NCBI RefSeq assembly: GCF_001428305.1
Contig: NZ_LMRZ01000004.1
Coordinates: 445,913-509,912 of the forward strand
DNA from: Janibacter sp. Soil728
GTDB taxonomy: Bacteria; Actinomycetota; Actinomycetes; Actinomycetales; Dermatophilaceae
DNA length: 64,000 nucleotides
Direction of reading: 5' to 3'
The notes under the pieces were generated by a model that searched no databases, was not told where the DNA came from, and saw only the letters and a list, made by a program, of their open reading frames with translations. Shown piece after piece: positions 17,162 through 24,702 of this stretch. Within the stretch, counting starts at the first letter, position 1; each line of letters begins with the position of its first letter. Both the position numbers and the translations under genes were made by a program.

Positions 17162-18907
17162 TCAGCCGGAGCGCCGGTCGGCGTCCGCGATGGCCTCCAC
17201 GACGGCCTGTTCGACGGCGGGCCGCTGCTGGGCGAACTGTGGCCCCGTCACCAGGATCCTCTTGACGAAAGGAAAGCCGGCGTCGAGCAGCTCGTGCCAC
17301 CCGTGCAGCGTCAGGTCGACCGTCTCCGGGACGCCCAGCTCGGCGTGGCTCCACCCGACATCGCGGGTGAGGCCACCGCGGTCGACGGCCTCGGTCAGCC
17401 CCACCTCGTACGCGCGCACGACGGCACTCTTGGACTCCAGAGCCGTCACATCGCTCCAGAAGGTGGCCAACGGCCCGCGCGCGAGGACACCTCCGCGGAA
17501 GGCCAGCAGGTAGCTCTGCAGGTGCTCGGCCGGCCAGCGGTTGGCCGTGGCCCCCCAGACGTCGGTCGTGCTGTTGACCAGCCGACCCAGCAGCTCGTCC
17601 AGAGGTGCGAGCGGCCCGATGAGGGAGTCGTTGGTGAGGACGACGAGGTCCTGGTGCGCGAGCTCGGGCCACGTGCGCAGGGCGTACGCCCATGAGCCGA
17701 AGTCGTAGGCCGTGTTGCCACGGCGCGTCACGGCCACACCGATGGGCACGTCGGTGTGGCGCAGCCGGACCCACGGGTCCCGGGCGGCCACCACGAGCAC
17801 ACCGAAGCCTGCATCGGCCCAGGCGCGGGCTGCTCGCAGCGCGTCGGGCCGGACCGCTGCGCCGGCGGACCACTCGGCCAGCACCACGACCCGATCCCGA
17901 CCGAGCACGTCGTCGAGCTCGCCGCCGACGAGTCCCTCGCGGACGGGCAGACGCTCGTTGGCCCACCGCTTGAGCGACCACCGCGCGTCGCGCAGGCGTC
18001 TGCGGGTCTCCTGCTCCCAGTCCTGCACCCGATCGGTGAGCGTCGGCGCCCCGCTCTCCTGCGCCCGCTCGTGCGTGCCCCGCAGGGTCCACGCCGTGGC
18101 CTCCGCGGCCTTGGTCAGCTCACCGGGGTGGGCGGCCCACAGCGAGGTGAGTCGTCCGAGCTGCCGGACCCGGCCGCGGGCGAGGACGGTGCGCGACGGG
18201 GACGCGTCGTACCCCAGGTCGATCTCGAAGCGCTCGCCGACCACCCTGGGATGGACGCGCACGCCGTTGACGATGTTGGACACGTTGCTCCCGTGGAGAA
18301 CCTGGGCCCACATCGGCGGGGCGGCGACCTCACGCAACCGGCCGTGCCCACGTGCGCGGGCGTGCTTGGTGACGTAGACCGTCGCCGGCGGCTCGCCGTC
18401 ACGGCGGGCCTCGATGAGCGAGAGGAAGGGGTTGGAGAGCACATCGCAGCGGTGGACGGCCCCGCTGCGCTCGATCTGGATCCCTCGGGGGAAGCCGACG
18501 AAGAGCTGCGGCTGCTCGACGAACTGGGCCTGCACGGACGCCATGAAGTCCACTGCGATGGCGTCGTCGCTGTCCATGCGGGTGGTGATGACGAAGGGGG
18601 CATGGCTGCGGACCGCGACGTGCTCGGCGAAGCTGTCGCGACGGAAGGGCTCGTGGGTCCAGATCGGGGTGAAGGTGCCCTGGGCGAGCTCCTCGACCTC
18701 GTCTCGGAACCCCGCAGAGCAGCGGTCGTCGAGCAGGACGAGCCACTCGAAGCCCTGACCGCCTCGCTGGGAGAGCACCGACGGGAGAGCCGCGTCGACG
18801 AAGAACCCGAGCCGGTAGTAGAGCCAGTCCTCGCTCGCCGGGGCGGCATCGGGTGCCATCACCGCGCTGAAGCGCGTCAGCAGGAAGTGATCGAAGGGAG
18901 CGCCCAC
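17162..18907 (-). CDS. Two-domain glycosyltransferase: putative rhamnosyltransferase + RgpF-like domain
   Basis: 581 residues. Residues about 1-230 look like the putative rhamnosyltransferase family (FDHFLLTRFSAV, WLVLLDDRCSAGF, TTRMDSDDAI giving a DxDD metal site). Residues about 330-560 resemble the rhamnan-synthesis protein F domain (NTAYDFGSWAYALRTWPEL, LVVLTNDSLIGPLAPLDELL, VWGATANRW). Together they suggest assembly of a rhamnose-containing cell-wall or surface glycan in the cytoplasm. The start is uncertain: GTG at 18907 is chosen because the family begins with FDHF a few residues later, and no clear ribosome site is seen. It stands alone, divergent from rph, with no other sugar genes nearby. 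Confidence 0.72.
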   Translation of the reverse strand: MGAPFDHFLLTRFSAVMAPDAAPASEDWLYYRLGFFVDAALPSVLSQRGGQGFEWLVLLDDRCSAGFRDEVEELAQGTFTPIWTHEPFRRDSFAEHVAVRSHAPFVITTRMDSDDAIAVDFMASVQAQFVEQPQLFVGFPRGIQIERSGAVHRCDVLSNPFLSLIEARRDGEPPATVYVTKHARARGHGRLREVAAPPMWAQVLHGSNVSNIVNGVRVHPRVVGERFEIDLGYDASPSRTVLARGRVRQLGRLTSLWAAHPGELTKAAEATAWTLRGTHERAQESGAPTLTDRVQDWEQETRRRLRDARWSLKRWANERLPVREGLVGGELDDVLGRDRVVVLAEWSAGAAVRPDALRAARAWADAGFGVLVVAARDPWVRLRHTDVPIGVAVTRRGNTAYDFGSWAYALRTWPELAHQDLVVLTNDSLIGPLAPLDELLGRLVNSTTDVWGATANRWPAEHLQSYLLAFRGGVLARGPLATFWSDVTALESKSAVVRAYEVGLTEAVDRGGLTRDVGWSHAELGVPETVDLTLHGWHELLDAGFPFVKRILVTGPQFAQQRPAVEQAVVEAIADADRRSG

Positions 18908-18940
18908 CTCGCCATCATCGCCGATCGTTAGCCTGAGCCC

Positions 18941-19699
18941 ATGACTGACACCACCCCCCGCCACGACGGACGTACCCCCGAGCAGCTGCGCGAGGTGCGG
19001 ATCACCCGCAACTGGCTCGACCACGCCGAGGGCTCGGTACTCGTGGAGTTCGGCCGCACCCGCGTGCTCGTCGCCGCCTCCTTCGAGGCCGGCGTGCCGC
19101 GCTGGCTCAAGGGCCAGGGGACCGGCTGGGTCACCGCCGAGTACGAGATGCTGCCGCGCAGCACCAACACCCGCAGCGGTCGCGACTCCCGCAAGGGCAA
19201 GGTCGGTGGCCGCACCCACGAGATCTCCCGACTGATCGGCCGAAGCCTGCGCGCGGTCATCGACACCAAGGCGCTGGGGGAGAACACGATCGTCCTCGAC
19301 TGCGACGTCCTCCAGGCCGACGGAGGTACCCGCACCGCGGCGATCACCGGCGCCTACGTCGCGCTCGTCGACGCCATCGAGGACGCCCGCAAGCGCGGAC
19401 TCATCGCGCCCGGCGCCAAGCCCCTCACCGGATCCCTGGCCGCCGTCTCGGTCGGCGTCGTCGGTGGACGTGCGGTCTGCGACCTGGACTACCCCGAGGA
19501 CTCCACCGCGGAGACGGACATGAATGTCGTCATGACCGGGACCGGCGAGTTCATCGAGGTGCAGGGAACGGCCGAGGGTGCTCCCTTCGACCGCGACCTC
19601 CTGAGCCAGCTGCTCGACCTCGCGACCACCGGCTGCGCCGACCTCACGGTCAAGCAGCAGGAGGCGCTCGCCGAGACCCCGCGGGAGCGCGTGCAGTGA
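18941..19699 (+). CDS. rph: Ribonuclease PH
   Basis: 252 residues. Family elements run throughout: an N-terminal [23 protein letters not shown], the RNase PH signature [23 protein letters not shown] region near residues 117-139, and [20 protein letters not shown] with the catalytic acidic residues. It is a phosphate-dependent 3'-5' exoribonuclease that trims tRNA 3' ends. It overlaps rdgB by 4 bp (GTGA), the usual rph-rdgB pair. Confidence 0.95.
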   Translation: MTDTTPRHDGRTPEQLREVRITRNWLDHAEGSVLVEFGRTRVLVAASFEAGVPRWLKGQGTGWVTAEYEMLPRSTNTRSGRDSRKGKVGGRTHEISRLIGRSLRAVIDTKALGENTIVLDCDVLQADGGTRTAAITGAYVALVDAIEDARKRGLIAPGAKPLTGSLAAVSVGVVGGRAVCDLDYPEDSTAETDMNVVMTGTGEFIEVQGTAEGAPFDRDLLSQLLDLATTGCADLTVKQQEALAETPRERVQ

Positions 19700-20337
19700 C
19701 CCGGCGGGTCGTCCTCGCGACGCACAACGAGCACAAGGTGAGGGAACTTCAGCAGATCCTCGCGGAAGCCCTTGGTCCTGAGGCCGGGCTGGGCCTCGAG
19801 ATCGTCTCGATGGCGGCCTTCCCCGAGGTCGGTGAGATCCCCGAGACTTCAGTGACGTTCGCCGGCAACGCCCGGCTCAAGGCCGAGCACGTCGCGATGC
19901 GCACCTCGCTCCCGGCGCTCGCGGACGACTCAGGGCTCGCTGTCGAGGTCCTCGGCGGCAGCCCCGGGATCTTCTCCGCCCGTTGGTCGGGTCTGCACGC
20001 GGGGGAGGACCTGCCCCGCGCCGAGAAGGACCGGCGCAACCTCCAGCTGCTCCTCGACCAGCTCGCAGACGTCCGCGACGAGCACCGCCGCGCGGCCTTC
20101 CGGTGCGCGGCCGTCCTCGCGATCCCCGGTGGCACGACGGTCACGAGCGAAGGGGAGGTCCCCGGAGTGATCGTGCGGGAACCCTTGGGGGACAACGGCT
20201 TCGGTTACGACCCGATCTTCGTGCCGGACGGCGACACCCGAACCCTCGCCCAGTACACCGACGTGGAGAAGAACGCGATCAGCCACCGCGGCCGCGCCTT
20301 CCGCGCGATGGTCCCGCTCCTGCGCGAGCACCTGTAA
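19696..20337 (+). CDS. rdgB: XTP/dITP diphosphatase (non-canonical purine NTP pyrophosphatase)
   Basis: 213 residues from GTG at 19696. It begins with the family element [13 protein letters not shown] (residues 5-17); [34 protein letters not shown] and [15 protein letters not shown] follow, covering the substrate pocket and metal ligands. It hydrolyses XTP, dITP and ITP to monophosphates, keeping deaminated purines out of nucleic acids. It ends 17 bp before a strong palindrome that probably ends transcription. Confidence 0.95.
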   Translation: MTRRVVLATHNEHKVRELQQILAEALGPEAGLGLEIVSMAAFPEVGEIPETSVTFAGNARLKAEHVAMRTSLPALADDSGLAVEVLGGSPGIFSARWSGLHAGEDLPRAEKDRRNLQLLLDQLADVRDEHRRAAFRCAAVLAIPGGTTVTSEGEVPGVIVREPLGDNGFGYDPIFVPDGDTRTLAQYTDVEKNAISHRGRAFRAMVPLLREHL

Positions 20338-20353
20338 CCCACACCCCCAGACT

Positions 20354-20377
20354 CTGCATTGCCCTATGGCAATGCAG
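20354..20377. terminator. Palindromic terminator between rdgB and tRNA-Leu
   Basis: The 10-bp arms CTGCATTGCC and GGCAATGCAG around a CTAT loop lie 17 bp after the rdgB stop and just past the 3' end of the minus-strand tRNA-Leu. It can fold on both strands and has no T run. An inverted copy of its central 20 bp lies at 20952-20971. Confidence 0.7.
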
Positions 20378-20384
20378 GGTTCGG

Positions 20385-20468
20385 TGCCGAAGGCGGGACT
20401 TGAACCCGCACACCCTTACGGGCACGTGGACCTAAACCACGCGCGTCTGCCAATTCCGCCACTTCGGC
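20385..20468 (-). tRNA. tRNA-Leu (anticodon TAG)
   Basis: The minus strand folds to a full cloverleaf: acceptor GCCGAAG with CTTCGGC, anticodon stem GTGG/CCAC around TTTAGGT (anticodon TAG, reads CUA/CUN), a variable arm with GCCC...GGGT, and a GTTCAAG T-loop. The discriminator is A, and CCA is not encoded. It is 84 nt, a long variable-arm tRNA as expected for leucine. Confidence 0.95.
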
Positions 20469-20488
20469 TCGGCTGGCAGTCTAGGCGG

Positions 20489-20947
20489 GTGAGTGCACAC
20501 ACCTTCACGACCTCCCTTCGCTGGAGCGGGTCGACCGCCGTGGGCTACGACGGCTACCCCCGCGAGCACGGCCTGACGATGTCTTCGCACGACGTCCTCG
20601 CCAGCAGCGATGCCGCCTTCGGCGGTGACGCCCAGCTGCCCAACCCGGAGCAGCTCCTGGTCGCCGCGGCGAGCAGCTGCCAGATGTTGTCCTTCCTGGC
20701 AGTCGCTGCCCGCGCCCGTCTCGACGTCGTCGAATACCGCGACGAGGCGGTGGGTGAGATGCCCGAGGACAACCGACCGATGTGGGTGACGCGGATCGTC
20801 CTGCGCCCGCGGATCACCCTCGGCAACCCGGCTCCACGGGCCAAGGTCCAGCGGCTGGTCGATGTCGCCCACCGGGAGTGCTTCATCGCGCAGAGCGTGC
20901 GGAGCGAGATCGTGCTGGAGCCCACCTTCCGGGGTCTCGTCGACTGA
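20489..20947 (+). CDS. OsmC family protein
   Basis: 152 residues from GTG at 20489, 20 bp from the tRNA-Leu 5' end. It matches the OsmC/Ohr fold: LPNPEQLLVAAASSCQMLSFLAVAA holds the first Cys (near residue 66), and VDVAHRECFIAQSV holds the second (near residue 133), the expected peroxidatic pair. Such proteins reduce organic hydroperoxides using dihydrolipoamide or similar thiols. It stands alone between two copies of the same palindrome (20354 and 20952), an insulated transcription unit. Confidence 0.85.
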   Translation: MSAHTFTTSLRWSGSTAVGYDGYPREHGLTMSSHDVLASSDAAFGGDAQLPNPEQLLVAAASSCQMLSFLAVAARARLDVVEYRDEAVGEMPEDNRPMWVTRIVLRPRITLGNPAPRAKVQRLVDVAHRECFIAQSVRSEIVLEPTFRGLVD

Positions 20948-20951
20948 ACCC

Positions 20952-20971
20952 GCATTGCCATAGGGCAATGC
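20952..20971. terminator. Palindromic terminator between OsmC gene and cbiO (inverted copy)
   Basis: GCATTGCC and GGCAATGC arms around ATAG, 4 bp after the OsmC stop. Its 20 bp are the exact reverse complement of the core of the 20354-20377 palindrome. It lies between convergent genes and can fold on both strands. Confidence 0.68.
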
Positions 20972-20987
20972 AGGTGGGAGGGCGGGC

Positions 20988-21746
20988 TCAGCGGCGGGTA
21001 CGCCCCGGCACCGACCGCGGGTCGAAGCCGTAGGGCAGCTCGAGTCGGTGGGCGCGCATGAGGGGCTCGTCGGCGAGCACCTCACGTGTCGCGCCATCAG
21101 CCACCACCCTTCCGTCGGAGAGCACGACCGAGCGCTCGCACAGCTGCAGCGCATAGGGCAGGTCGTGCGTCACCATCAGCACCGTGATCTCCAGACCGTC
21201 GACGATCTCGGCGAGCTCGCGCCGCGAGGCGGGGTCGAGGTTGCTGCTCGGCTCGTCGAGCACGAGGATCTCGGGACGCATCGCCAGGACGGTGGCGACG
21301 GCCACGCGCCGCTTCTGCCCGAAGGACAGGTGGTGCGGCGCACGGTCGGCCACGTCGCTCATCCCGACGGCTTCGAGTGCATCGGCCACCCGCTGGTCGA
21401 CCTCTGCCGGAGACAGACCGAGGTTGCGCGGGCCGAAGGCCACGTCCTGCGCGACCGTCGTCATGAAGAGCTGGTCGTCAGGGTCCTGGAAGACGATGCC
21501 CACCCGCCGGCGCACGTCGAGCAGGTGCTCGCGCACGACCGGCAGCCCCGAGACCGCCACCGACCCCGACGTCGGCACGAGGATCCCGTTGAGGTGGAGC
21601 ACGAGGGTCGTCTTGCCCGCGCCGTTGGGCCCGAGCAGGGCGACGCGCTCGCCCGGGTGGATGTGCAGGTCCACGCCATCGAGCGCGAGGTGACCATCGG
21701 GGTAGGTGTGCCGCAGGCCGCGCAGCTCGATGACAGGGGTGCTCAC
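20988..21746 (-). CDS. cbiO: Cobalt/nickel ECF transporter ATP-binding protein
   Basis: 252 residues from GTG at 21746, overlapping the cbiQ stop (GTGA). Walker A GPNGAGKTT, Q-loop VFQDPDDQLF, signature LSFGQKRRV and Walker B ILVLDEPSSNLDPASR are intact; the FQ-D-P-DDQLF string is typical of ECF-type ATPases. It is the energising subunit of the importer encoded upstream (cbiM, cbiN-like, cbiQ). The last 15 residues are a basic tail. It is the final gene of the operon. Confidence 0.92.
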   Translation of the reverse strand: MSTPVIELRGLRHTYPDGHLALDGVDLHIHPGERVALLGPNGAGKTTLVLHLNGILVPTSGSVAVSGLPVVREHLLDVRRRVGIVFQDPDDQLFMTTVAQDVAFGPRNLGLSPAEVDQRVADALEAVGMSDVADRAPHHLSFGQKRRVAVATVLAMRPEILVLDEPSSNLDPASRRELAEIVDGLEITVLMVTHDLPYALQLCERSVVLSDGRVVADGATREVLADEPLMRAHRLELPYGFDPRSVPGRTRR

Positions 21747-22504
21747 CGGGACACCATCGCAGCCACGAGCACGACGGCCGCAGCCAGTGGCAGCGTCATG
21801 GCGATGAGCCACGCCCGCAGGACGACGGCGATCGGCTCGACATGCATGTGACCGTCGTGGCCTCGCGACAGCATCGCCAGGTGCACGCGCTCGCCCCGCT
21901 CGTACGAGCGGATGAAGAGAGCCCCGGCCGTGCTCGCCAGGACCGGCCACGACCGCAACCCGCCGCCGCGGAAGCCCCGCGACTCCCGGGCCACCCGCAT
22001 CGCCTGCAGCTGCCCGCTGATGACATCGGCGTAGCGGACCATGAAGCCGAGGATGAGCACCAGCTGAGCTGGCAGCCGCAGTCGCGCCAACCCCGAGACG
22101 ATGTCGGCGGGCTGCGTGGTCGCCGCGAGGAGCAGCGAGGCGCCCACCCCGAGCGTGCCCTTGGCCAGCAGGTTCCAGGCGCCCCACAGTCCCGGCTCCG
22201 AGAGGGTCAGCGGTCCGATGTCGACCCGTGGTCCGGTCGCGACGAAGGGCATGAGTGCGGCGAAGATGACGAAGGGGACCTCGATGAGCAGTCGAGGAGC
22301 CAGGTGCCGCAGCGGGACCCGGCTCGCGAGGATCACGCCGAGCAGCAGCAGCGCATGGACCCCGAAGGCCCAGATCGCCTCCCGCGGTGTCGCGACGACG
22401 GCGATGACGAAGAGCAGCGTGGCGAGGATCTTCAGGTGCGCCGGCATGGCCTGCAGCCACGACCTCCCGTGGTGGGCCAGCGCGTGGTGGTGGGAACCGG
22501 CCAC
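21743..22504 (-). CDS. cbiQ: Cobalt/nickel ECF transporter transmembrane protein
   Basis: 253 residues from GTG at 22504. The His-rich start (GSHHHALAHHGRSWLQAMPAHLK) and about five hydrophobic segments fit CbiQ. The two coupling helices that hold the ATPases are visible as RVARESRGFRGG and RSYERGERVHLAMLSRGH; both carry the Ala-Arg-Gly type signature of ECF T-components. It acts in the membrane, linking CbiO to CbiM. Only one base separates its start from the upstream stop. Confidence 0.92.
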   Translation of the reverse strand: MAGSHHHALAHHGRSWLQAMPAHLKILATLLFVIAVVATPREAIWAFGVHALLLLGVILASRVPLRHLAPRLLIEVPFVIFAALMPFVATGPRVDIGPLTLSEPGLWGAWNLLAKGTLGVGASLLLAATTQPADIVSGLARLRLPAQLVLILGFMVRYADVISGQLQAMRVARESRGFRGGGLRSWPVLASTAGALFIRSYERGERVHLAMLSRGHDGHMHVEPIAVVLRAWLIAMTLPLAAAVVLVAAMVSR

Positions 22505-22505
22505 C

Positions 22506-22811
22506 TCAGTCGCGACGACGGACGACGAGGCGCAGCAGGAGCCACATCAACGCGCCGGTGAGCAGGACGCCGACGACACCGGCGAGGCCACCGGAGAGGA
22601 AGCCGCTGTCGACCCCCTTCGTCCCGTAGTCGGCGAAGGGGGAGCCGGCACTGCCGTGGTCCCCGGCCGAGTCGGCGAAGCCGAGCGTCTCGGCGACGTG
22701 CTCGAGCCCGTCGGGGTGGCCGGACACCCAGAAGCTCACGATCGCGGCGAGCAGCAGGCAGACGGCCAGGCCCCCCAGGACGAGGGTGCGCGTGGAGATG
22801 CGCTGCTTCAC
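22506..22811 (-). CDS. PDGLE domain protein, CbiN-like accessory subunit
   Basis: 101 residues with a hydrophobic segment at about 10-28, the sequence HPDGLEHVAETLGF (the PDGLE motif) in an outside loop, and a second span at about 73-95. PDGLE proteins replace or fuse with CbiN in cobalt/nickel ECF importers and help load metal into CbiM. Its ATG overlaps the cbiM stop by 4 bp. The region between the motif and the second span is Gly/Asp-rich and probably flexible. Confidence 0.88.
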   Translation of the reverse strand: MKQRISTRTLVLGGLAVCLLLAAIVSFWVSGHPDGLEHVAETLGFADSAGDHGSAGSPFADYGTKGVDSGFLSGGLAGVVGVLLTGALMWLLLRLVVRRRD

Positions 22812-23500
22812 GGGGTCACCGACTCACGGTCGGCGGAGGTCGATCGACCGGTGGGCAGGTGCTGCGCACCGTGCACGAGGTCAGGGCGGACGGACATCAC
22901 CGCGGAGACGACGAGGTAGGTGATGACTGCTTCGCCGATGCCGATGACGACATGCCAGGTGATCATCGCGCCGAAGAGGGTGCCGGCCGGCACCGGGGCG
23001 GTCCCGCCGAGCACGAAGAGCGCGGCAAAGACCGCGGCGGCGACGGGGACCGACAGCAGGGCCCCGATGGCCGCAGCCACGGGCACCGACCTCGCGCGCG
23101 AAGGAAGGACTCGCCGGACGAGGGCGAAGACCAGCCAGCCGACCCACACGCCGACCAGCGCCATGAGAGTGACATTGGTGCCCAGCGCCGTCAGGCCCCC
23201 GTCGGCGAAGACCAGCGCCTGAACGAGCAGGACCACGGTGATGCACAAGGTGGCGGTCCACGGGCCGACGAGCACGGCGGCCAGGGCGCCGCCCAGCAGG
23301 TGCCCGGAGGTCCCCGTCGCCACGGGGAAGTTGAGCATCTGCGCGGCGAAGACGAAGGTCGCGACGAGACCCGCCAAGGGAGCGACCCGGTCATCGAGAT
23401 CGCCACGGCTGCGACGCAACGCCAGCGCGACGCCTGCGACGGCGACGATCCCCGTGGTCACGGAGGTCGGGGCGTCGAGGAATCCATCAGGGACGTGCAT
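22808..23500 (-). CDS. cbiM: Cobalt/nickel ECF transporter substrate-specificity component
   Basis: 230 residues. The N-terminal MHVPDGFLD is the CbiM hallmark: the amino group and His2 coordinate the metal, so the start at 23500 is certain. About seven hydrophobic segments follow, with LNFPVATGTSGHLLGG as another conserved element holding the family's second metal-binding His region, and GIGEAVITYLV near the end. It chooses Co(II) or Ni(II); the sequence cannot tell which. It heads the operon cbiM > PDGLE > cbiQ > cbiO and diverges from the peroxiredoxin gene. Confidence 0.93.
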   Translation of the reverse strand: MHVPDGFLDAPTSVTTGIVAVAGVALALRRSRGDLDDRVAPLAGLVATFVFAAQMLNFPVATGTSGHLLGGALAAVLVGPWTATLCITVVLLVQALVFADGGLTALGTNVTLMALVGVWVGWLVFALVRRVLPSRARSVPVAAAIGALLSVPVAAAVFAALFVLGGTAPVPAGTLFGAMITWHVVIGIGEAVITYLVVSAVMSVRPDLVHGAQHLPTGRSTSADRESVTP

Positions 23501-23558
23501 GCGACTCCTTCACGGCGGTGCGCGCTGGGATAGTTTGGGGCGCGTCCACCGACCATAT

Positions 23559-23572
23559 TGCACGTGTGTGCA
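23559..23572. promoter_or_regulatory. Inverted repeat between cbiM and bcp
   Basis: TGCAC and GTGCA arms around GTGT lie 59 bp before the cbiM start and 21 bp before the bcp start, next to an AT-rich patch (CATATT). TTGCA-type elements are bound by nickel/cobalt or zinc Fur-family repressors in actinobacteria, but the spacing does not match the published Nur layout well. Confidence 0.35.
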
Positions 23573-23592
23573 GGCACAGAGAGCGAGGCGAC

Positions 23593-24063
23593 ATGGGCGA
23601 GCGGCTCACCCCGGGCGATCAGGCTCCGGACTTCACCCTTCCCGACGACACCGGCGGGCAGGTGTCGCTGAGCGACTTCCGCGGCAAGCGGGTGATCGTC
23701 TACTTCTACCCGGCGGCGATGACGCCGGGGTGCACCAAGCAGGCCTGCGACTTCAGCGAGTCGCTCGAGGCGCTGCGCGCGAGCGACACGGAGGTCGTCG
23801 GCATCTCGCCGGACACGCCGGAGAAGCTCGCCAAGTTCCGCGAGCGAGATGGCTTGACCATCACCTTGCTCTCCGATGCCGACAAGTCGGTGATGACGGC
23901 CTGGGGCGCATATGGTGAAAAGAAGTTGTACGGCAAGGTCGTGCAGGGCGTCATCCGCTCTACGATCGTCGTCGGACAAGATGGTGTGGTCACCCACGCC
24001 CAGTACAACGTCAAGGCGACGGGCCACGTGGCCCGTGTCCGCCGTGACCTCGGCATCGAGTAA
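23593..24063 (+). CDS. bcp: Thioredoxin-dependent peroxiredoxin, Bcp/PrxQ type
   Basis: 156 residues. The start at 23593 follows a GAGGCG ribosome site and begins just before the family's first element (LTPGDQAPDFTLPD). The peroxidatic Cys is in PAAMTPGCTKQACDF near residue 46, with a likely resolving Cys five residues later (PrxQ layout). It reduces peroxides with thioredoxin in the cytoplasm. An upstream in-frame extension lacks homology and covers the promoter region. It is followed after 15 bp by the DUF3618 gene. Confidence 0.92.
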   Translation: MGERLTPGDQAPDFTLPDDTGGQVSLSDFRGKRVIVYFYPAAMTPGCTKQACDFSESLEALRASDTEVVGISPDTPEKLAKFRERDGLTITLLSDADKSVMTAWGAYGEKKLYGKVVQGVIRSTIVVGQDGVVTHAQYNVKATGHVARVRRDLGIE

Positions 24064-24078
24064 GGACGGAACCACCAC

Positions 24079-24381
24079 GTGAGCAATGACAACCCGAGCA
24101 TGACGAAGCTCGAGAACGACATCGTCACGACCCGTGACCGGCTCGCCCAGACGATCGACGAGCTGAGCGTTCGCGCGGCTCCCAAGAACGTCATCGCGCG
24201 GCAGAAGGAGCAGGCCAAGGTCACCTTCACCAAGGCGACGCGGACCGAGTCAGGCGAGCTACGCATGGACCGGGTGGCGATCGCCGCGGCGGCCGTCGTC
24301 GGGCTCGTCGTGCTGAAGATCGTCTCGGCCAACCGCAAGCAGAAGAAGTGGGAGCGCCAGCGCGCCAAGCGTTCCTGGTGA
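24079..24381 (+). CDS. DUF3618 domain protein
   Basis: 100 residues from GTG at 24079. The N-terminal half (ENDIVTTRDRLAQTIDELSVRAAPKN) is the DUF3618 helix pair common in actinobacteria; a membrane span follows at about residues 65-82, then a very basic tail (NRKQKKWERQRAKR). The family has no proven function and often sits beside phage-shock or holin-like membrane proteins. Here it shares a transcript with bcp and is followed directly by a strong terminator. Confidence 0.82.
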   Translation: MSNDNPSMTKLENDIVTTRDRLAQTIDELSVRAAPKNVIARQKEQAKVTFTKATRTESGELRMDRVAIAAAAVVGLVVLKIVSANRKQKKWERQRAKRSW

Positions 24382-24397
24382 CCTACCGCGAGAGCGA

Positions 24398-24435
24398 CGA
24401 AGGGGGGTCCCGCCGGTTGGCGGGACCCCCCTTCG
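24398..24435 (+). terminator. Strong rho-independent-type hairpin after DUF3618 gene
   Basis: Perfect 17-bp arms (24398-24414 and 24419-24435) enclose a GGTT loop, 16 bp after the stop codon. The stem is almost all G and C and begins with the over-represented octamer CGAAGGGG. No long T run follows. Confidence 0.85.
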
Positions 24436-24516
24436 TCTGTCGTGGAGGCGTCGAAAAACCGCGGAATGACACCGATTTCGTTCTGCGGGCTGGCTGCTGC
24501 TAATGTTTCTCCTCGC

Positions 24517-24589
<73 letters not shown>

Positions 24590-24596
24590 CCGTTCA

Positions 24597-24631
24597 CGAA
24601 GGGCCCCACCGCATTGCGGTGGGGCCCTTCG
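24597..24631 (+). terminator. Terminator hairpin after tRNA-Lys
   Basis: Perfect 16-bp arms (24597-24612 and 24616-24631) close an ATT loop, 7 bp after the tRNA. It too starts with CGAAGGG and ends with CCCTTCG. Confidence 0.85.
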
Positions 24632-24702
24632 TCGTACCCCATCCACCGGCCCGGTGCTACGTTCACTACCCCGGACACAGCGAGGCGACAGCGGGGACCG
24701 AC

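Noticed and set aside
20354..20377. A transposon end or CRISPR repeat
   Set aside because: Two palindromic copies alone, with no spacers, no transposase and positions exactly at gene ends, fit terminators better.
23501..23592. Cobalamin riboswitch before cbiM
   Set aside because: The whole divergent space is 92 bp, too short for the roughly 200-nt element, and no B12-box is visible.
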